Source: Brevibacillus dissolubilis
GTDB lineage: Bacteria > Bacillota > Bacilli > Brevibacillales > Brevibacillaceae
Length of the DNA stretch: 64,000 bases
NCBI RefSeq assembly: GCF_006170445.1
Contig: NZ_VCNA01000004.1
Location: 372,001-436,000, forward strand
Direction: 5' to 3'
Each line of letters starts with the position of its first letter. The stretch's first letter is position 1. The notes beneath the pieces were generated by a model, which searched no databases, was not told the origin of the DNA, and saw only the letters and a list, made by a program, of their open reading frames with translations. A program made the position numbers and the translations under genes. Positions 34,426 to 43,172 of this stretch are shown one piece after another.

Positions 34426-35892
34426 CTATTTCAAAACAGCCATCGGAGCAAGCAGCGTACCGATCTCCATCGTGCTGGCTGAGAAGCGGTCGGTGACGAA
34501 GACCCGCACTTGATAGTTCATGTTATTGCCCGGCACATCAAAGCTTGCGGTTAGGGTTTTGCGGGCGGTGATGTCTTCTTCGAAGGTTATCGTTTTGAGC
34601 GGAGTCGTGCCGTCCATGAGCTGGAAGACAATGATTTCCTTGCCCGGGTGAGCGGTATTAGGTGTGATGGCACCATTGGCTTTGAGATTAGCGGTACGGT
34701 TGAGAGAGCCGCTCGCGGTAAAGGTTTTGCCTGGAAGGACAAGTGGTACGCCGTAGATCTGGGCGTATCGGGTGAAGTTCTGACCAGTATCGGTATAGAT
34801 AAACCCGCCTAGGACCATAAACCGACCATCTCTGAGTACGACGGATTTATGGCTGGCCATCACCTCAGGAATGTTGGGCAGAGAGGACCATGTGTTGGTT
34901 ACAGGATTATAGCTCTCCACTGTGTTGGTATAGACGCTGTTGCCATTGACGGAGCCAACCGAACCACTCGTCACGACAAAGGTACCGTTTGGCAGCATGT
35001 TAACATTGTAGGACTTCCGGGCAACCTTCATCGCTGCTCCTTCTTTCCACGTGTTCGTAACCTGATCATAGAGTAATGGTTTCGAGCTGGCAGATCCGAA
35101 GAAGACGATTTTTCCGTTAGGCAGGCTAAAGCCATTTCGGTTATCGTAAGAATTGAATTCGACAGGTAGATTAGGAGTTACCATGCTCCATTTGTTCATG
35201 ACGGGATCATAGATTTCTGCTGTAATACTCCCATTGCCACTGCCTGGATTACCCCCGACCATCATCACTCGGCCATCCTGTAACAAAGCTACGGCTGAAT
35301 TGTGGCGCATCACATTGGGGGCTGCTCCAAGACTCCATTTGTTGGTGGAGGGATTGTAGATTTGAGTCTGCTGAAGTTTACCGGTATTACCCATAGTGCC
35401 TTCGGAGATAATGAGGACACAGCCATCCTTCAGAGCTACGGCATGGCTATACCAGTCTGTCTCGCTGATCATAGGCGGTCCAACCGTATATTCCCCTGTG
35501 GATGGGTCAAAAATCTCCGTACTGGTGAGAGAGACATCTGGATAATTACCGGCACCACCAGCAATCAGTACCTTCCCGTTCGGAAGCAAGGTTGCGGTAT
35601 GACCGGCGCGGGCTTTGTTCAGTGGTTTGGTCATCACCCAGGTGTCAGTATCAGCATCATAGATTTCAGAAAACGCAACGTTGTTCCATGTAGCATCCCA
35701 TCCACCTGCGACCAGAACACTACCGTCAGAAAGTGAGGTTACAGTCTGACCGTCACGTCCCAACCACATTCTGCTGGACGTCCAGGTGGCAGTGGTCGCT
35801 GCATCGGCCTCTTCTGCCGGAAGCACGGGGGCGACCGTATTCAACAAAAGTAAGGAAAGACAAATGAGTCCTGCTTTTTTTAAAAGATTCAT
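34426..35892 (-). CDS. Secreted Kelch-repeat protein, copy 2
   Basis: A 488-residue exported beta-propeller protein with a signal peptide (about 1-32). Five to six Kelch motifs follow, each with a SDGSVLVAGG- or PNGKVLIAGG-type strand and a paired TEIFDPSTGEY/EIYDPVMNKW strand (about 45-380). The C-terminal ~100 residues form a separate beta domain that is almost identical to that of the neighbouring paralogue. Catalytic residues of galactose oxidase cannot be assigned by eye, so a binding role is safest. AAGGAGG precedes the ATG, 17 nt after the paralogue. Confidence 0.82.
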   Translation of the reverse strand: MNLLKKAGLICLSLLLLNTVAPVLPAEEADAATTATWTSSRMWLGRDGQTVTSLSDGSVLVAGGWDATWNNVAFSEIYDADTDTWVMTKPLNKARAGHTATLLPNGKVLIAGGAGNYPDVSLTSTEIFDPSTGEYTVGPPMISETDWYSHAVALKDGCVLIISEGTMGNTGKLQQTQIYNPSTNKWSLGAAPNVMRHNSAVALLQDGRVMMVGGNPGSGNGSITAEIYDPVMNKWSMVTPNLPVEFNSYDNRNGFSLPNGKIVFFGSASSKPLLYDQVTNTWKEGAAMKVARKSYNVNMLPNGTFVVTSGSVGSVNGNSVYTNTVESYNPVTNTWSSLPNIPEVMASHKSVVLRDGRFMVLGGFIYTDTGQNFTRYAQIYGVPLVLPGKTFTASGSLNRTANLKANGAITPNTAHPGKEIIVFQLMDGTTPLKTITFEEDITARKTLTASFDVPGNNMNYQVRVFVTDRFSASTMEIGTLLAPMAVLK

Positions 35893-35909
35893 ACTTTTCC
35901 TCCTTTTTA

Positions 35910-37397
35910 TTATTTCAAAACAGCAATAGGCGCAAGCAGTGTACCGATCTCCATCGTGCTTGCTGAGAAACGACGATCGGTGACGAAGACCTTCACCTGA
36001 TAATTCATATTACTGCCAGGAACGTCGAAGCTGGCAGTCAGAGTTTTGCGGGCGGTAATATCTTCTTCGAAGGTAACCGTCTTGATGGGAGTTGTGCCGT
36101 CCATCAGCTGGAAGACGATGATTTCGTTACCAGCATGTGTACCGTTTGGCGTAATCGCACCATTGGCTTTGAGATTGGCTGTACGATTGAGGGAACCGCT
36201 GGCGGTAAACGTTTTGCTGACTGGGATCACAGGCAAGCCATAGACCTGCGGGTATCTCGGATAGATCTGAACCCGGTTGGCATCCAGGTAAAGTCCACCG
36301 ATGATCATTAGGCGACCATCTTTGAGTACGACGGAGCTATGACTTTCAAGCACAGTAGGAAGATTCGGCAGACTGGTCCAGGTGTTCGTAGCTGGATTGT
36401 ACTTCTCTACCGTATTCTGATAAATCTCCGTACTTGTTTCCGTTGACGGAATAAAACCACCTGACTTGATGATAGTCTCATCCGGAAGCATAGCCACATC
36501 ATAAGAAAAACGGTTGATTTTGGCGGCTGCTCCCGTTTTCCACGTGTTGGCAGCTGGGTCATAGATCAAAGGAGTCTTGAGATTTGACCCGATGAACACC
36601 ACTTTTCCATTCTTCAGTAGAAAACTGCCATTCACATTAATATGATCAAGAGCAGCTGGGAGATTGGACGCCCAACTCCATTTGTTCAGTTTCGGATCAT
36701 AGATTTCGGCGGTCTGCAGGGCACCATAGCCCAAAAAACCACTTCCACCCTTCCATCCATATCCTCCTGCAAGTAAAACCCGTCCATCCGGTAATTCAAT
36801 GAGCCCTGCCCCTGATCTTTTGGTAGACATAGACGGGATCACTGTCCACTTGTTGGTGGCTGGATCATAAATCTCACAACCCAATCCATAGATATCATCG
36901 AGTACGGCCAAGATTCGGCCATCCCGTAATTTGATAGCCTGATGAGGCTGGACAAAGTTCATCACCGGGCCTGGGGTATATTCTCCTGTGGCCGGATCAA
37001 AAATTTCGGTATCCTTATATTCAGCACCGCCATCCGACGAACCACCTGCGATCATTACTTTGCCGTTATTGAGAAGATGAGCAGAGTGCCAGATTCGAGG
37101 TTTGCTCAACGGCTTGGTCATCACCCATATGTCCGTATCAGGATCATAGATCTCTGAAAAAGCAGTAACATTGTAGGAGGCATCTCTCCCACCTGTGACC
37201 AACACACTGCCGTCAGGTAAAACCGTATTGGTGTGGTAGAAATGACCCGCATACATGCGGCCTGCTGACGTCCATGACGGTGTTGTTGCGGCACTCGCCT
37301 GTTCAACAGGCATACCCGGCACAGCAGGAACAATAGCGCTAAGCAAAAGCAGACAGGCCGATAGAAACGTCCCTCTTTTTCTCACATTCACAAACAT
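35910..37397 (-). CDS. Secreted Kelch-repeat protein, copy 1
   Basis: A 495-residue paralogue of the next gene: signal peptide (about 1-36, cleavage near ASA-AT), five to six Kelch motifs (LPDGSVLVTGG, NNGKVMIAGG, LPDGRVLLAGG, LKDGRLMIIGG) and the same C-terminal beta domain from KTFTASGSL onward. The propeller faces have diverged while the C-terminal domain stayed nearly unchanged, which suggests it anchors or exports both proteins. It heads a three-gene same-strand set. AAAGGGGGG precedes the ATG. Confidence 0.82.
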   Translation of the reverse strand: MFVNVRKRGTFLSACLLLLSAIVPAVPGMPVEQASAATTPSWTSAGRMYAGHFYHTNTVLPDGSVLVTGGRDASYNVTAFSEIYDPDTDIWVMTKPLSKPRIWHSAHLLNNGKVMIAGGSSDGGAEYKDTEIFDPATGEYTPGPVMNFVQPHQAIKLRDGRILAVLDDIYGLGCEIYDPATNKWTVIPSMSTKRSGAGLIELPDGRVLLAGGYGWKGGSGFLGYGALQTAEIYDPKLNKWSWASNLPAALDHINVNGSFLLKNGKVVFIGSNLKTPLIYDPAANTWKTGAAAKINRFSYDVAMLPDETIIKSGGFIPSTETSTEIYQNTVEKYNPATNTWTSLPNLPTVLESHSSVVLKDGRLMIIGGLYLDANRVQIYPRYPQVYGLPVIPVSKTFTASGSLNRTANLKANGAITPNGTHAGNEIIVFQLMDGTTPIKTVTFEEDITARKTLTASFDVPGSNMNYQVKVFVTDRRFSASTMEIGTLLAPIAVLK

Positions 37398-37634
37398 CGA
37401 ACCCCCCTTTAATTCATGACCTTCATCCTTTGTTTCTATATGTAATAAATGAGATATACGTGGTTAAAGTATAGCAATAATTGGTTATATATGGCGAGAA
37501 ATCTTTATGAAAATTCCTACGAAAGTAGCGCAACTCCTGCCCTATCACCTGTCATCTATTTACAAAAGCCAACAGCCCCCATTCCCTCCCCGCTTGTGAT
37601 ACAATGAGTATCTGTGAAAAGCTAGGATACCGGG

Positions 37635-40052
37635 GTGAACACCTTGAAGGTTGCTCGACTCAACGATGAATTGATTTTTCTCTCAAAAGATACATACCGC
37701 CAGATCCCGTCTTGGCGGCTCTCTCAGACAAAAGGGCTGCTCACCTGCCCCGTATGCGGGGAGCGACTGATGCTGTTGGCTGGGATCAGTGCGGAACCCG
37801 AGTTTGTCCATCTGTCCGGGAGACACTGTGTCCTGCCTGAACCGGAACAAGACCGATTAGATGAAGTGGCGGCTGCGTCCGCACCTATTTTAATAGAAGA
37901 AACAGATGAAGCAGCGGCTGTATCTGGCTCTGCTCCCGTACCTACTGCCTCTGACTCAGCCGTGCCGAAAGCTAGTGTGGAGGAAGATACGGTCATCGGT
38001 GGAATCCGTCTGCCAAAAAGCCGGGCGATTGGAAGCGGGACGAGTGTGGCGGCTTCACCGGCCAATTCCGTAGCTTCTGTACCGAAGCCAAAACGCTTTC
38101 GTACCCCGCTCAAACCTAAGCATCGCATACAAGTGATGGCTTCTCCCGACACAGATGAGCCTTTTCACCCGGCACAGGCCCATGCGGTACAGACCACAGA
38201 AGGCCCGCTGCTGATCCTCGCTGGTGCTGGCAGTGGCAAAACCCGCGTGATGACTGCCCGCACCGCCCATCTGATCCAAGAGCTTGGCGTCAGTCCCCGC
38301 TCGATCATGGTCGTTACCTTCACGACCAAAGCCGCCGAAGAGATGCGCCACCGTCTGAGCCAAAAGCTGACACCGCAAGAAGCGGGCAGCCTGATCAGCG
38401 GTACGTTTCACGGCTTGTTTTACCGAATGCTTCTGCACCATGACTCTGCCCGCTGGGACCAGCGCCGTCTGCTCAGCTATGAATGGCAAAAGCGGAAATT
38501 CGTCCGCGAAAGCGGCATTGGGAATCAGCTCGAGCCTCCGCTTTTCAAAGAGTCGGAGATGGAGAGCGCGCTTGGCATCATCAGCAAGTGGAAAAATGAG
38601 TACATCCTCCCCCATCAGGCTGCCCTGCTGCAAGCGGCCAGCCCCGAGGAAAGCCAGGCACAGGAGCTTTATCCGCTGTATGAGGAAGCCAAGCGCCGAA
38701 GCGGTTACTTCGACTTCGATGATATGCTGATCGGTTGCCTTGAGATGCTGCGGGAGAATCCGAACGTCCTGCAGCTGTACCAAAATCGCCTGCAATACCT
38801 GATGATCGACGAGTTTCAGGATATCAACCGCGTCCAGTACGAGATCGTCAAGCTGCTCGCTGCTCCGCAGAACAACCTCTGTGTGATCGGCGACGACGAT
38901 CAGTCGATCTATGGCTTCCGTGGCAGCAATCCACAGTACATCCTTGGCTTTACGACCGATTTTCCCGAGGCACAGCGAATTACGCTGGAGGTCAATTACC
39001 GCTCCAAATCCTCGATTGTCAGCCTCGGCTACTCCCTGATCGGCAACAACCGGACCCGTTGGAAAAAGGAGTTCCAGTCGTTTCACATGGACGAGGGGGA
39101 GTGCTATCTGTTCCAGCCGGTGGATGAGGAGGAGCAGGCTTCGAGTATCGTCGATGAAATACGCCTGCGCCTCGCTCGAGGAGCGGCCCCCGAAGAATTC
39201 GCGATCCTGTTCCGTACGTATGAATCCACCCGTCCCATCGTCGAGCGGTTGACCGATGCAGGAATCCCGTTTGCGTTCACACGCGAGGACGAGCCTTTTT
39301 ATAAAAAGCAAGTGGTACGCTGGGCATTAAGCTACCTCAAGCTTGCCATCGACCGCGACAATGAGGAAGCCCTGCGCGAGATCCTCCAGACGCTCTACCT
39401 GCCCCAGCAGCAATGGAACGAGATCCGGAGCCTCACCATCCTGGAAAATGCCTGCCAATTGGACGTGCTCTCCAAGCTGACTAGCCTCAAAAGCTTCCAA
39501 CGTGTCCAACTGCAAAAGGTAACGGAAACCCTGCTGCAAATCCCGGCCCTCCCGCCCGCCCATGCGCTGGAGATTATCTATGAAGAATTAAAGCTGCGCG
39601 ATTATGTCAAAAAGCGCAACAAAGACCGCTCCGAAGGCGATACCGACCGGGCCACAGACGAATTGCGCCAGCTACTCGTTGCCGCCAAACGCCACGACAG
39701 CATACCCGCATTCCTCCAGTACATCGATGAGATGCTGAGAAAAGAGGCCGAGTCGCGCAAACAATCCCAGTCCACTCGCCACGCCGTCCAGATGATGAGC
39801 ATTCACCGGGCAAAAGGGCTGGAGTTCGATACCGTGTTCCTGGTCGATGTGGTAGAAGGAGCCCTCCCCCATGAGCACGCCATCGAGCAAAAGCGTCAGG
39901 GGAGCTCTGAAGCACTGGAAGAAGAGCGTCGCCTGATGTATGTCGCGATTACCCGAGCGCGCCACCATCTGTTTGTCGGGGTACCGCAGGAGCGGTTTGG
40001 GAGAAAGACCCGAATGTCCCGATTCGTTGGTGAAATGGGGCGGGGGGATTAG
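37635..40052 (+). CDS. UvrD/Rep-family helicase with CoiA-like N-terminus
   Basis: An 805-residue superfamily 1A helicase with an unusual front end. Residues 1-66 form a zinc-finger-like domain (CPVC at 38-41, H59, HC at 64-65) resembling the N-terminus of competence protein CoiA. A Pro/Ala/Ser linker (66-180) follows. The helicase has Walker A GAGSGKT at 197-203, then the FTTKAAEEM, DEFQD, GDDDQSIYGFRG, LEVNYRS, HRAKGLEFD and VAITRAR motifs. A role in recombination or repair of stalled forks is likely. It may be the counterpart of B. subtilis YjcD; I am unsure. Starts at GTG 37635 or TTG 37644. Confidence 0.82.
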   Translation: MNTLKVARLNDELIFLSKDTYRQIPSWRLSQTKGLLTCPVCGERLMLLAGISAEPEFVHLSGRHCVLPEPEQDRLDEVAAASAPILIEETDEAAAVSGSAPVPTASDSAVPKASVEEDTVIGGIRLPKSRAIGSGTSVAASPANSVASVPKPKRFRTPLKPKHRIQVMASPDTDEPFHPAQAHAVQTTEGPLLILAGAGSGKTRVMTARTAHLIQELGVSPRSIMVVTFTTKAAEEMRHRLSQKLTPQEAGSLISGTFHGLFYRMLLHHDSARWDQRRLLSYEWQKRKFVRESGIGNQLEPPLFKESEMESALGIISKWKNEYILPHQAALLQAASPEESQAQELYPLYEEAKRRSGYFDFDDMLIGCLEMLRENPNVLQLYQNRLQYLMIDEFQDINRVQYEIVKLLAAPQNNLCVIGDDDQSIYGFRGSNPQYILGFTTDFPEAQRITLEVNYRSKSSIVSLGYSLIGNNRTRWKKEFQSFHMDEGECYLFQPVDEEEQASSIVDEIRLRLARGAAPEEFAILFRTYESTRPIVERLTDAGIPFAFTREDEPFYKKQVVRWALSYLKLAIDRDNEEALREILQTLYLPQQQWNEIRSLTILENACQLDVLSKLTSLKSFQRVQLQKVTETLLQIPALPPAHALEIIYEELKLRDYVKKRNKDRSEGDTDRATDELRQLLVAAKRHDSIPAFLQYIDEMLRKEAESRKQSQSTRHAVQMMSIHRAKGLEFDTVFLVDVVEGALPHEHAIEQKRQGSSEALEEERRLMYVAITRARHHLFVGVPQERFGRKTRMSRFVGEMGRGD

Positions 40053-40062
40053 TTGTGTGTTT

Positions 40063-40298
40063 GGGAGCGTCGGCGGCTGGCAGTCCGCTCGCCTTCTTGA
40101 ACCCCTTCGTAAGAAGAGAAGACTGTCCGCTCCGAAAAAACAAAGAACTCAGTCGGGTCAAAAAGGGTTCGAAGAAGCCTATTCGTACGAAGGGGTTTGC
40201 CCCTAAGCATAATCGAAGAAGCTATGTCGTTCTTTCTTTTTTCTCCGCTAGGTAGTGGGTTCAAAGAGGCTCGCGGCCTGCCAGCCGCCGACGCTCCC
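40063..40298 (+). repeat. Palindromic repeat element, copy A
   Basis: A 236-bp element bounded by a perfect 21-bp inverted repeat (40063-40083 with 40278-40298). Pairing continues inward imperfectly through the arms, so the whole could fold into one long hairpin. A small internal stem AGGGG-TTTG-CCCCT lies at 40191-40204. Copy B at 40851-41083 is homologous in reverse orientation, sharing a 22-nt identical block (40183-40204 with 40943-40964). Short frames on both strands are by-products. Confidence 0.8.
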
Positions 40299-40361
40299 AC
40301 CAACTGTAGTGGAATGGAATAAGGAAAGATAAATACTGAATAACATAAACGAAAACAATGC

Positions 40362-40396
40362 AAAAAGAGGTTGGTGCAAAAGCATCAGCCTCTTTG
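40362..40396 (-). terminator. copZ terminator
   Basis: AAAGAGG (40364-40370) pairs with CCTCTTT (40389-40395) with extended pairing inside; the minus strand continues into TTTTTGC. Confidence 0.7.
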
Positions 40397-40424
40397 TTTT
40401 GACCCGTATCATCTTCTTGATCCA

Positions 40425-40634
40425 TTAATGCTTCACTTCATATCCGGTCTCTTCGATCACCTTTTCCATCTTCTCACGGCTCACCTGATTTTCATCGTAC
40501 TGCACATGTACCTCACCTTTTTCCAAATCCACCAGCGACCGTTCCACGCCATTCAGCTTGGTCAAGGCACTCTCAATCGCATTCACACAATGCTGACAAG
40601 ACATCCCTTCTACTTGCAATACCGCTTCTGCCAT
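40425..40634 (-). CDS. copZ: CopZ-like copper chaperone
   Basis: A 69-residue heavy-metal-associated (HMA) domain protein. The metal site is the GMSCQHC motif (residues 10-16, Cys13 and Cys16), which binds Cu(I) for delivery to CopA-type ATPases. No copA or csoR is nearby, so the chaperone is an orphan here. AAGGGGG lies upstream of the ATG. The gene sits between two opposed palindromic elements. Confidence 0.9.
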   Translation of the reverse strand: MAEAVLQVEGMSCQHCVNAIESALTKLNGVERSLVDLEKGEVHVQYDENQVSREKMEKVIEETGYEVKH

Positions 40635-40850
40635 ATGGATCGTATCCCCCTTTCTTTGTTAGAATTTCCTATTAACTCAGGAGGTATGTAAAAAAGCAGG
40701 ATGCGCTTTTTCAGCCTGTGATTGGTTATTGCCGTGCTTTCAATTGATCTTGGTATTAGCTCTTGGTTTTAGGTCGTCTTGGTTTTGGCTCTTGGTTTTG
40801 GCTTTTTATTTTTTGATCTGTCTTTTTATCTTTTCACCAAATCCCCGGCA

Positions 40851-41083
40851 GAGAGGTGACGGCTTGCAAGCAGCGCGCCTCTTTGAACGCCCCACCCAGC
40901 TGCGTAAGAAAAAAGAACTCCCCTACTCCACCGAATCCACTAAGGGGCAAACCCCTTCGTACGATTCCGCTTCCCCGAACCCTTCTTGCCCCGACTGGAG
41001 TTCTTTTTTCTTACGCAGCGGACAGCCCCCCTTCTTCCGAAGGGTGTTCAAGAAGGCAAGCTGATTGCCAGCCGTCACCTCTC
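40851..41083 (-). repeat. Palindromic repeat element, copy B
   Basis: A 233-bp element with 19-bp outer arms (40851-40869 with 41065-41083, one mismatch) and a perfect inner 22-bp pair (40900-40921 with 41000-41021). The centre repeats the small AGGGG/CCCCT stem (40943-40956). Reverse-complemented, it aligns with copy A along its length. It occupies most of the 534-nt gap between copZ and fabI; the remainder (40635-40850) is T/G-rich with repeated CTTGGTTTT words and no gene. Confidence 0.8.
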
Positions 41084-41107
41084 TCCCCACAAAACCGAGA
41101 AAAAATA

Positions 41108-41140
41108 AAAAGCCCCTGTCCAAAAAGAACAGGAGCTTCC
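41108..41140 (-). terminator. fabI terminator
   Basis: AAGCCCCTGT (41110-41119) and ACAGGAGCTT (41129-41138) pair with one mismatch; the minus strand continues TTTTTATTTT. Confidence 0.7.
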
Positions 41141-41168
41141 AACAAACCAAACAAAATCTAAAACGAAA

Positions 41169-41951
41169 CTACTTCGCCATGATGCTAAACCCAGCATCCA
41201 CATGCAACAGCTCACCAGTCATCCCACGAGACAGGTTGCTGAACAAGAACAGCGCCGTATCGCCCACCTCAGTCTGATCAATGGTACGACGAAGCGGTGC
41301 AGTCTCTTCGATCTCTTTTAAGATCGTATTGAAGTTACGGATGCCTTTTGCCGCAAGGGTACGGATTGGTCCCGCAGAGATGGCATTCACACGGATATTG
41401 TCTTTGCCAAGATCGCTTGCAAGGTAGCGCACAGATGCATCAAGAGCAGCTTTTGCCACACCCATGACGTTGTAGTTCTGTACTACGCGCTCGCCGCCGA
41501 GATAGGTCAGCGTCACGATGCTGCCGCCTTCGGTCATGACTGGACGCGCTGCATTGGCTACCGCCACGAGAGAATACGCGGAGATGTCATGCGCCAAGGC
41601 AAAACCTTCGCGGGAAGTCGTGACGAATTCGCCTTCGAGGTCTTCCCCTTTGGCAAATGCGATGCAGTGTGCAATCCCGTGCAGGACACCTGCTTTTTCC
41701 TTGATCTCAGCGAAAGCTTGCGCGATATCCTCATCCTTGGTGACATCGCACGGAATCAGGAGCGTCTCCTTTTGCTCCAGAGTCGCCGCCAGTTTTTCTA
41801 CGTTTTCTTTGAGACGCTCACCTTGGTAGGTGAAGATCAGGTTGGCACCTGCTTTGGAGAGAGATTGAGCAATCCCCCACGCGATGCTGCGGTGGTTAGC
41901 CACACCCATGATCAAAATATTTTTGCCTTCTAACTGAAGCAGTGAATTCAT
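41169..41951 (-). CDS. fabI: Enoyl-ACP reductase FabI
   Basis: A 260-residue short-chain reductase of the FabI group, the NADH-dependent last step of fatty-acid elongation. It has the MGVANHRSIAWGIA nucleotide-binding opening and the active-site Y150 and Y160-x6-K167 (YNVMGVAK). It also has the AISAGPIRTLA segment and the TGELLHVDAG ending. The frame runs on to 42101, but the ATG at 41951 with AAAGGAG is the family start. A TATAAT promoter lies 37 nt upstream. Confidence 0.93.
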   Translation of the reverse strand: MNSLLQLEGKNILIMGVANHRSIAWGIAQSLSKAGANLIFTYQGERLKENVEKLAATLEQKETLLIPCDVTKDEDIAQAFAEIKEKAGVLHGIAHCIAFAKGEDLEGEFVTTSREGFALAHDISAYSLVAVANAARPVMTEGGSIVTLTYLGGERVVQNYNVMGVAKAALDASVRYLASDLGKDNIRVNAISAGPIRTLAAKGIRNFNTILKEIEETAPLRRTIDQTEVGDTALFLFSNLSRGMTGELLHVDAGFSIMAK

Positions 41952-41987
41952 TATGTATCGGCTCCTTTCCCAAAATACCCCATTCAC

Positions 41988-42008
41988 ATTATACCCTCCC
42001 GTAACTAA
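41988..42008 (-). promoter_or_regulatory. fabI promoter with possible FapR-like site
   Basis: TATAAT (41993-41988) precedes fabI. It is overlapped by an imperfect dyad, TTAGTTAC and GGGTATAA on the minus strand (42008-41989). This loosely resembles the FapR operator (TTAGTACC...). The -10 is clear; the operator is tentative. Confidence 0.35.
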
Positions 42009-42078
42009 GACAAACGAGGGTATACAGGGATATTCGGGAAAGACAGCCCGGTTTCCTTCCCACTGACAAACTTCGTGG

Positions 42079-42252
42079 TTATTCTCCTTGCTGCATCGCA
42101 CCCGCCAATTGGTCGACAGGAGCAGCGGCTGGATTGGAATCGAACGCCCACGACTGTTCCAACGGGTTGAGTGCCGTCCCTAATTCCGGCATCTCCGCAG
42201 GGTTTTGAACGACTTCATTTGCCAGTGCTTCGTGCTGGTTTTGGTTTTCCAT
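42079..42252 (-). CDS. Small acidic hypothetical protein
   Basis: A 57-residue frame starting at ATG 42252 with AAAGGGG about 10 nt upstream. The product is hydrophilic, rich in Asn, Gln, Ala and Glu, lacks cysteines and has no transmembrane segment. It is probably disordered. I do not recognise a family. It lies between the ZIP transporter and fabI on the same strand, 80 nt downstream of the transporter, and might be a spore or stress protein; this is only a guess. Confidence 0.5.
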   Translation of the reverse strand: MENQNQHEALANEVVQNPAEMPELGTALNPLEQSWAFDSNPAAAPVDQLAGAMQQGE

Positions 42253-42332
42253 GTTGGGCTCGCCCCTTTCTCATCGGTCTCCACGAAGGGTCTACCCTTA
42301 AAATGGGACGATCCACGCACTTCTATGCACAT

Positions 42333-43040
42333 TTAATGATGATGCCCGCCAATTCCCTGCGCAATCAACAGATAACAAAGAATCGCGCCGATAAAATACA
42401 GCCCAAGCCCCGGATACCTTTTGTCCTGCACCAATGGCACGATATGTGTCGCTGAAATATATAAAAATACACCCGTAGCAAGCGCCATCCCGATATCCCC
42501 TGCCCGATGCGACAGATAACCACCGGCTACCTGCATACTGATCGCCCCGACATATGTCGCCAGGCCAAGCGCCACTGCCCCGAGGAAAGCGGTCGATCGT
42601 TTCCCCGTCGCCGCCAATATAAACGAGGCAACCGTCACACCGTCTGGGATACGGTGCAGCATCATCGCCGTCAACAGCGGCAATCCCAGCCGGGTATCCA
42701 TCTGCATGCCAGCGACCAAGGAGACCCCTTCCAAGAACGCATGCACCATGAACCCGGCCACAACCCCCACGGTCCGCCCGGCAGCCGCCTTCTTTTCATC
42801 CCCGCTCCTAAGGATCAGATCGAGAACCAGCAAAAGCAGAAACCCAATCAGCACGAATGGCATCATTCCCTGCCCGTGCCCCGCCGTATGTGGCAACAGA
42901 TCGAGCACCGTCAAGGCAAACAGCAGGCCCCCGCCGACGCTGATCATTGCATAAAGCGATTTTCCCGCCCAATTCTTCCGTGCGAGGACGGTCATTCCTC
43001 CCACGATATTAGCCAGCACAGCCAACCAGATGATTCCCAC
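42333..43040 (-). CDS. ZIP family metal transporter
   Basis: About 235 residues with eight hydrophobic segments. Segment 4-5 signatures are VHAFLEGVSLVAG and MMLHRIPDGVTVASF, where the His, Glu and Asp line the metal path of ZIP proteins. A short Gly-His-His-His tail ends the chain. ZIP proteins move Zn2+ or other divalent metals into the cytoplasm. A frame extends to TTG 43079; the GTG at 43040 has AAGAGGAG 10 nt upstream and begins at the first helix, so I prefer it. Confidence 0.82.
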   Translation of the reverse strand: MGIIWLAVLANIVGGMTVLARKNWAGKSLYAMISVGGGLLFALTVLDLLPHTAGHGQGMMPFVLIGFLLLLVLDLILRSGDEKKAAAGRTVGVVAGFMVHAFLEGVSLVAGMQMDTRLGLPLLTAMMLHRIPDGVTVASFILAATGKRSTAFLGAVALGLATYVGAISMQVAGGYLSHRAGDIGMALATGVFLYISATHIVPLVQDKRYPGLGLYFIGAILCYLLIAQGIGGHHH

Positions 43041-43172
43041 GCGCCCAACACTCCTCTTGGCCCGCTGATTCCGGGACAAAATCTCCTGCTCCCATATCTA
43101 CGCAGACTCGTCCCCCGTTATGTATATGCTACAATAGATGAACGACCTATTGACCAAAAGGAGCGGACACAC

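Noticed and set aside
40055-41161. Basic Arg/Lys-rich frames on both strands of the two palindromic elements
   Set aside because: They look alike between copies, but only because the DNA repeats are homologous. They lack ribosome sites, overlap each other on both strands and follow the inverted repeats.
42507-43172. N-terminal 222 residues of the phosphoesterase frame
   Set aside because: This part lies opposite the ZIP transporter and has shadow-like His/Arg/Pro composition. The ribosome site and first metal motif are at 43173.
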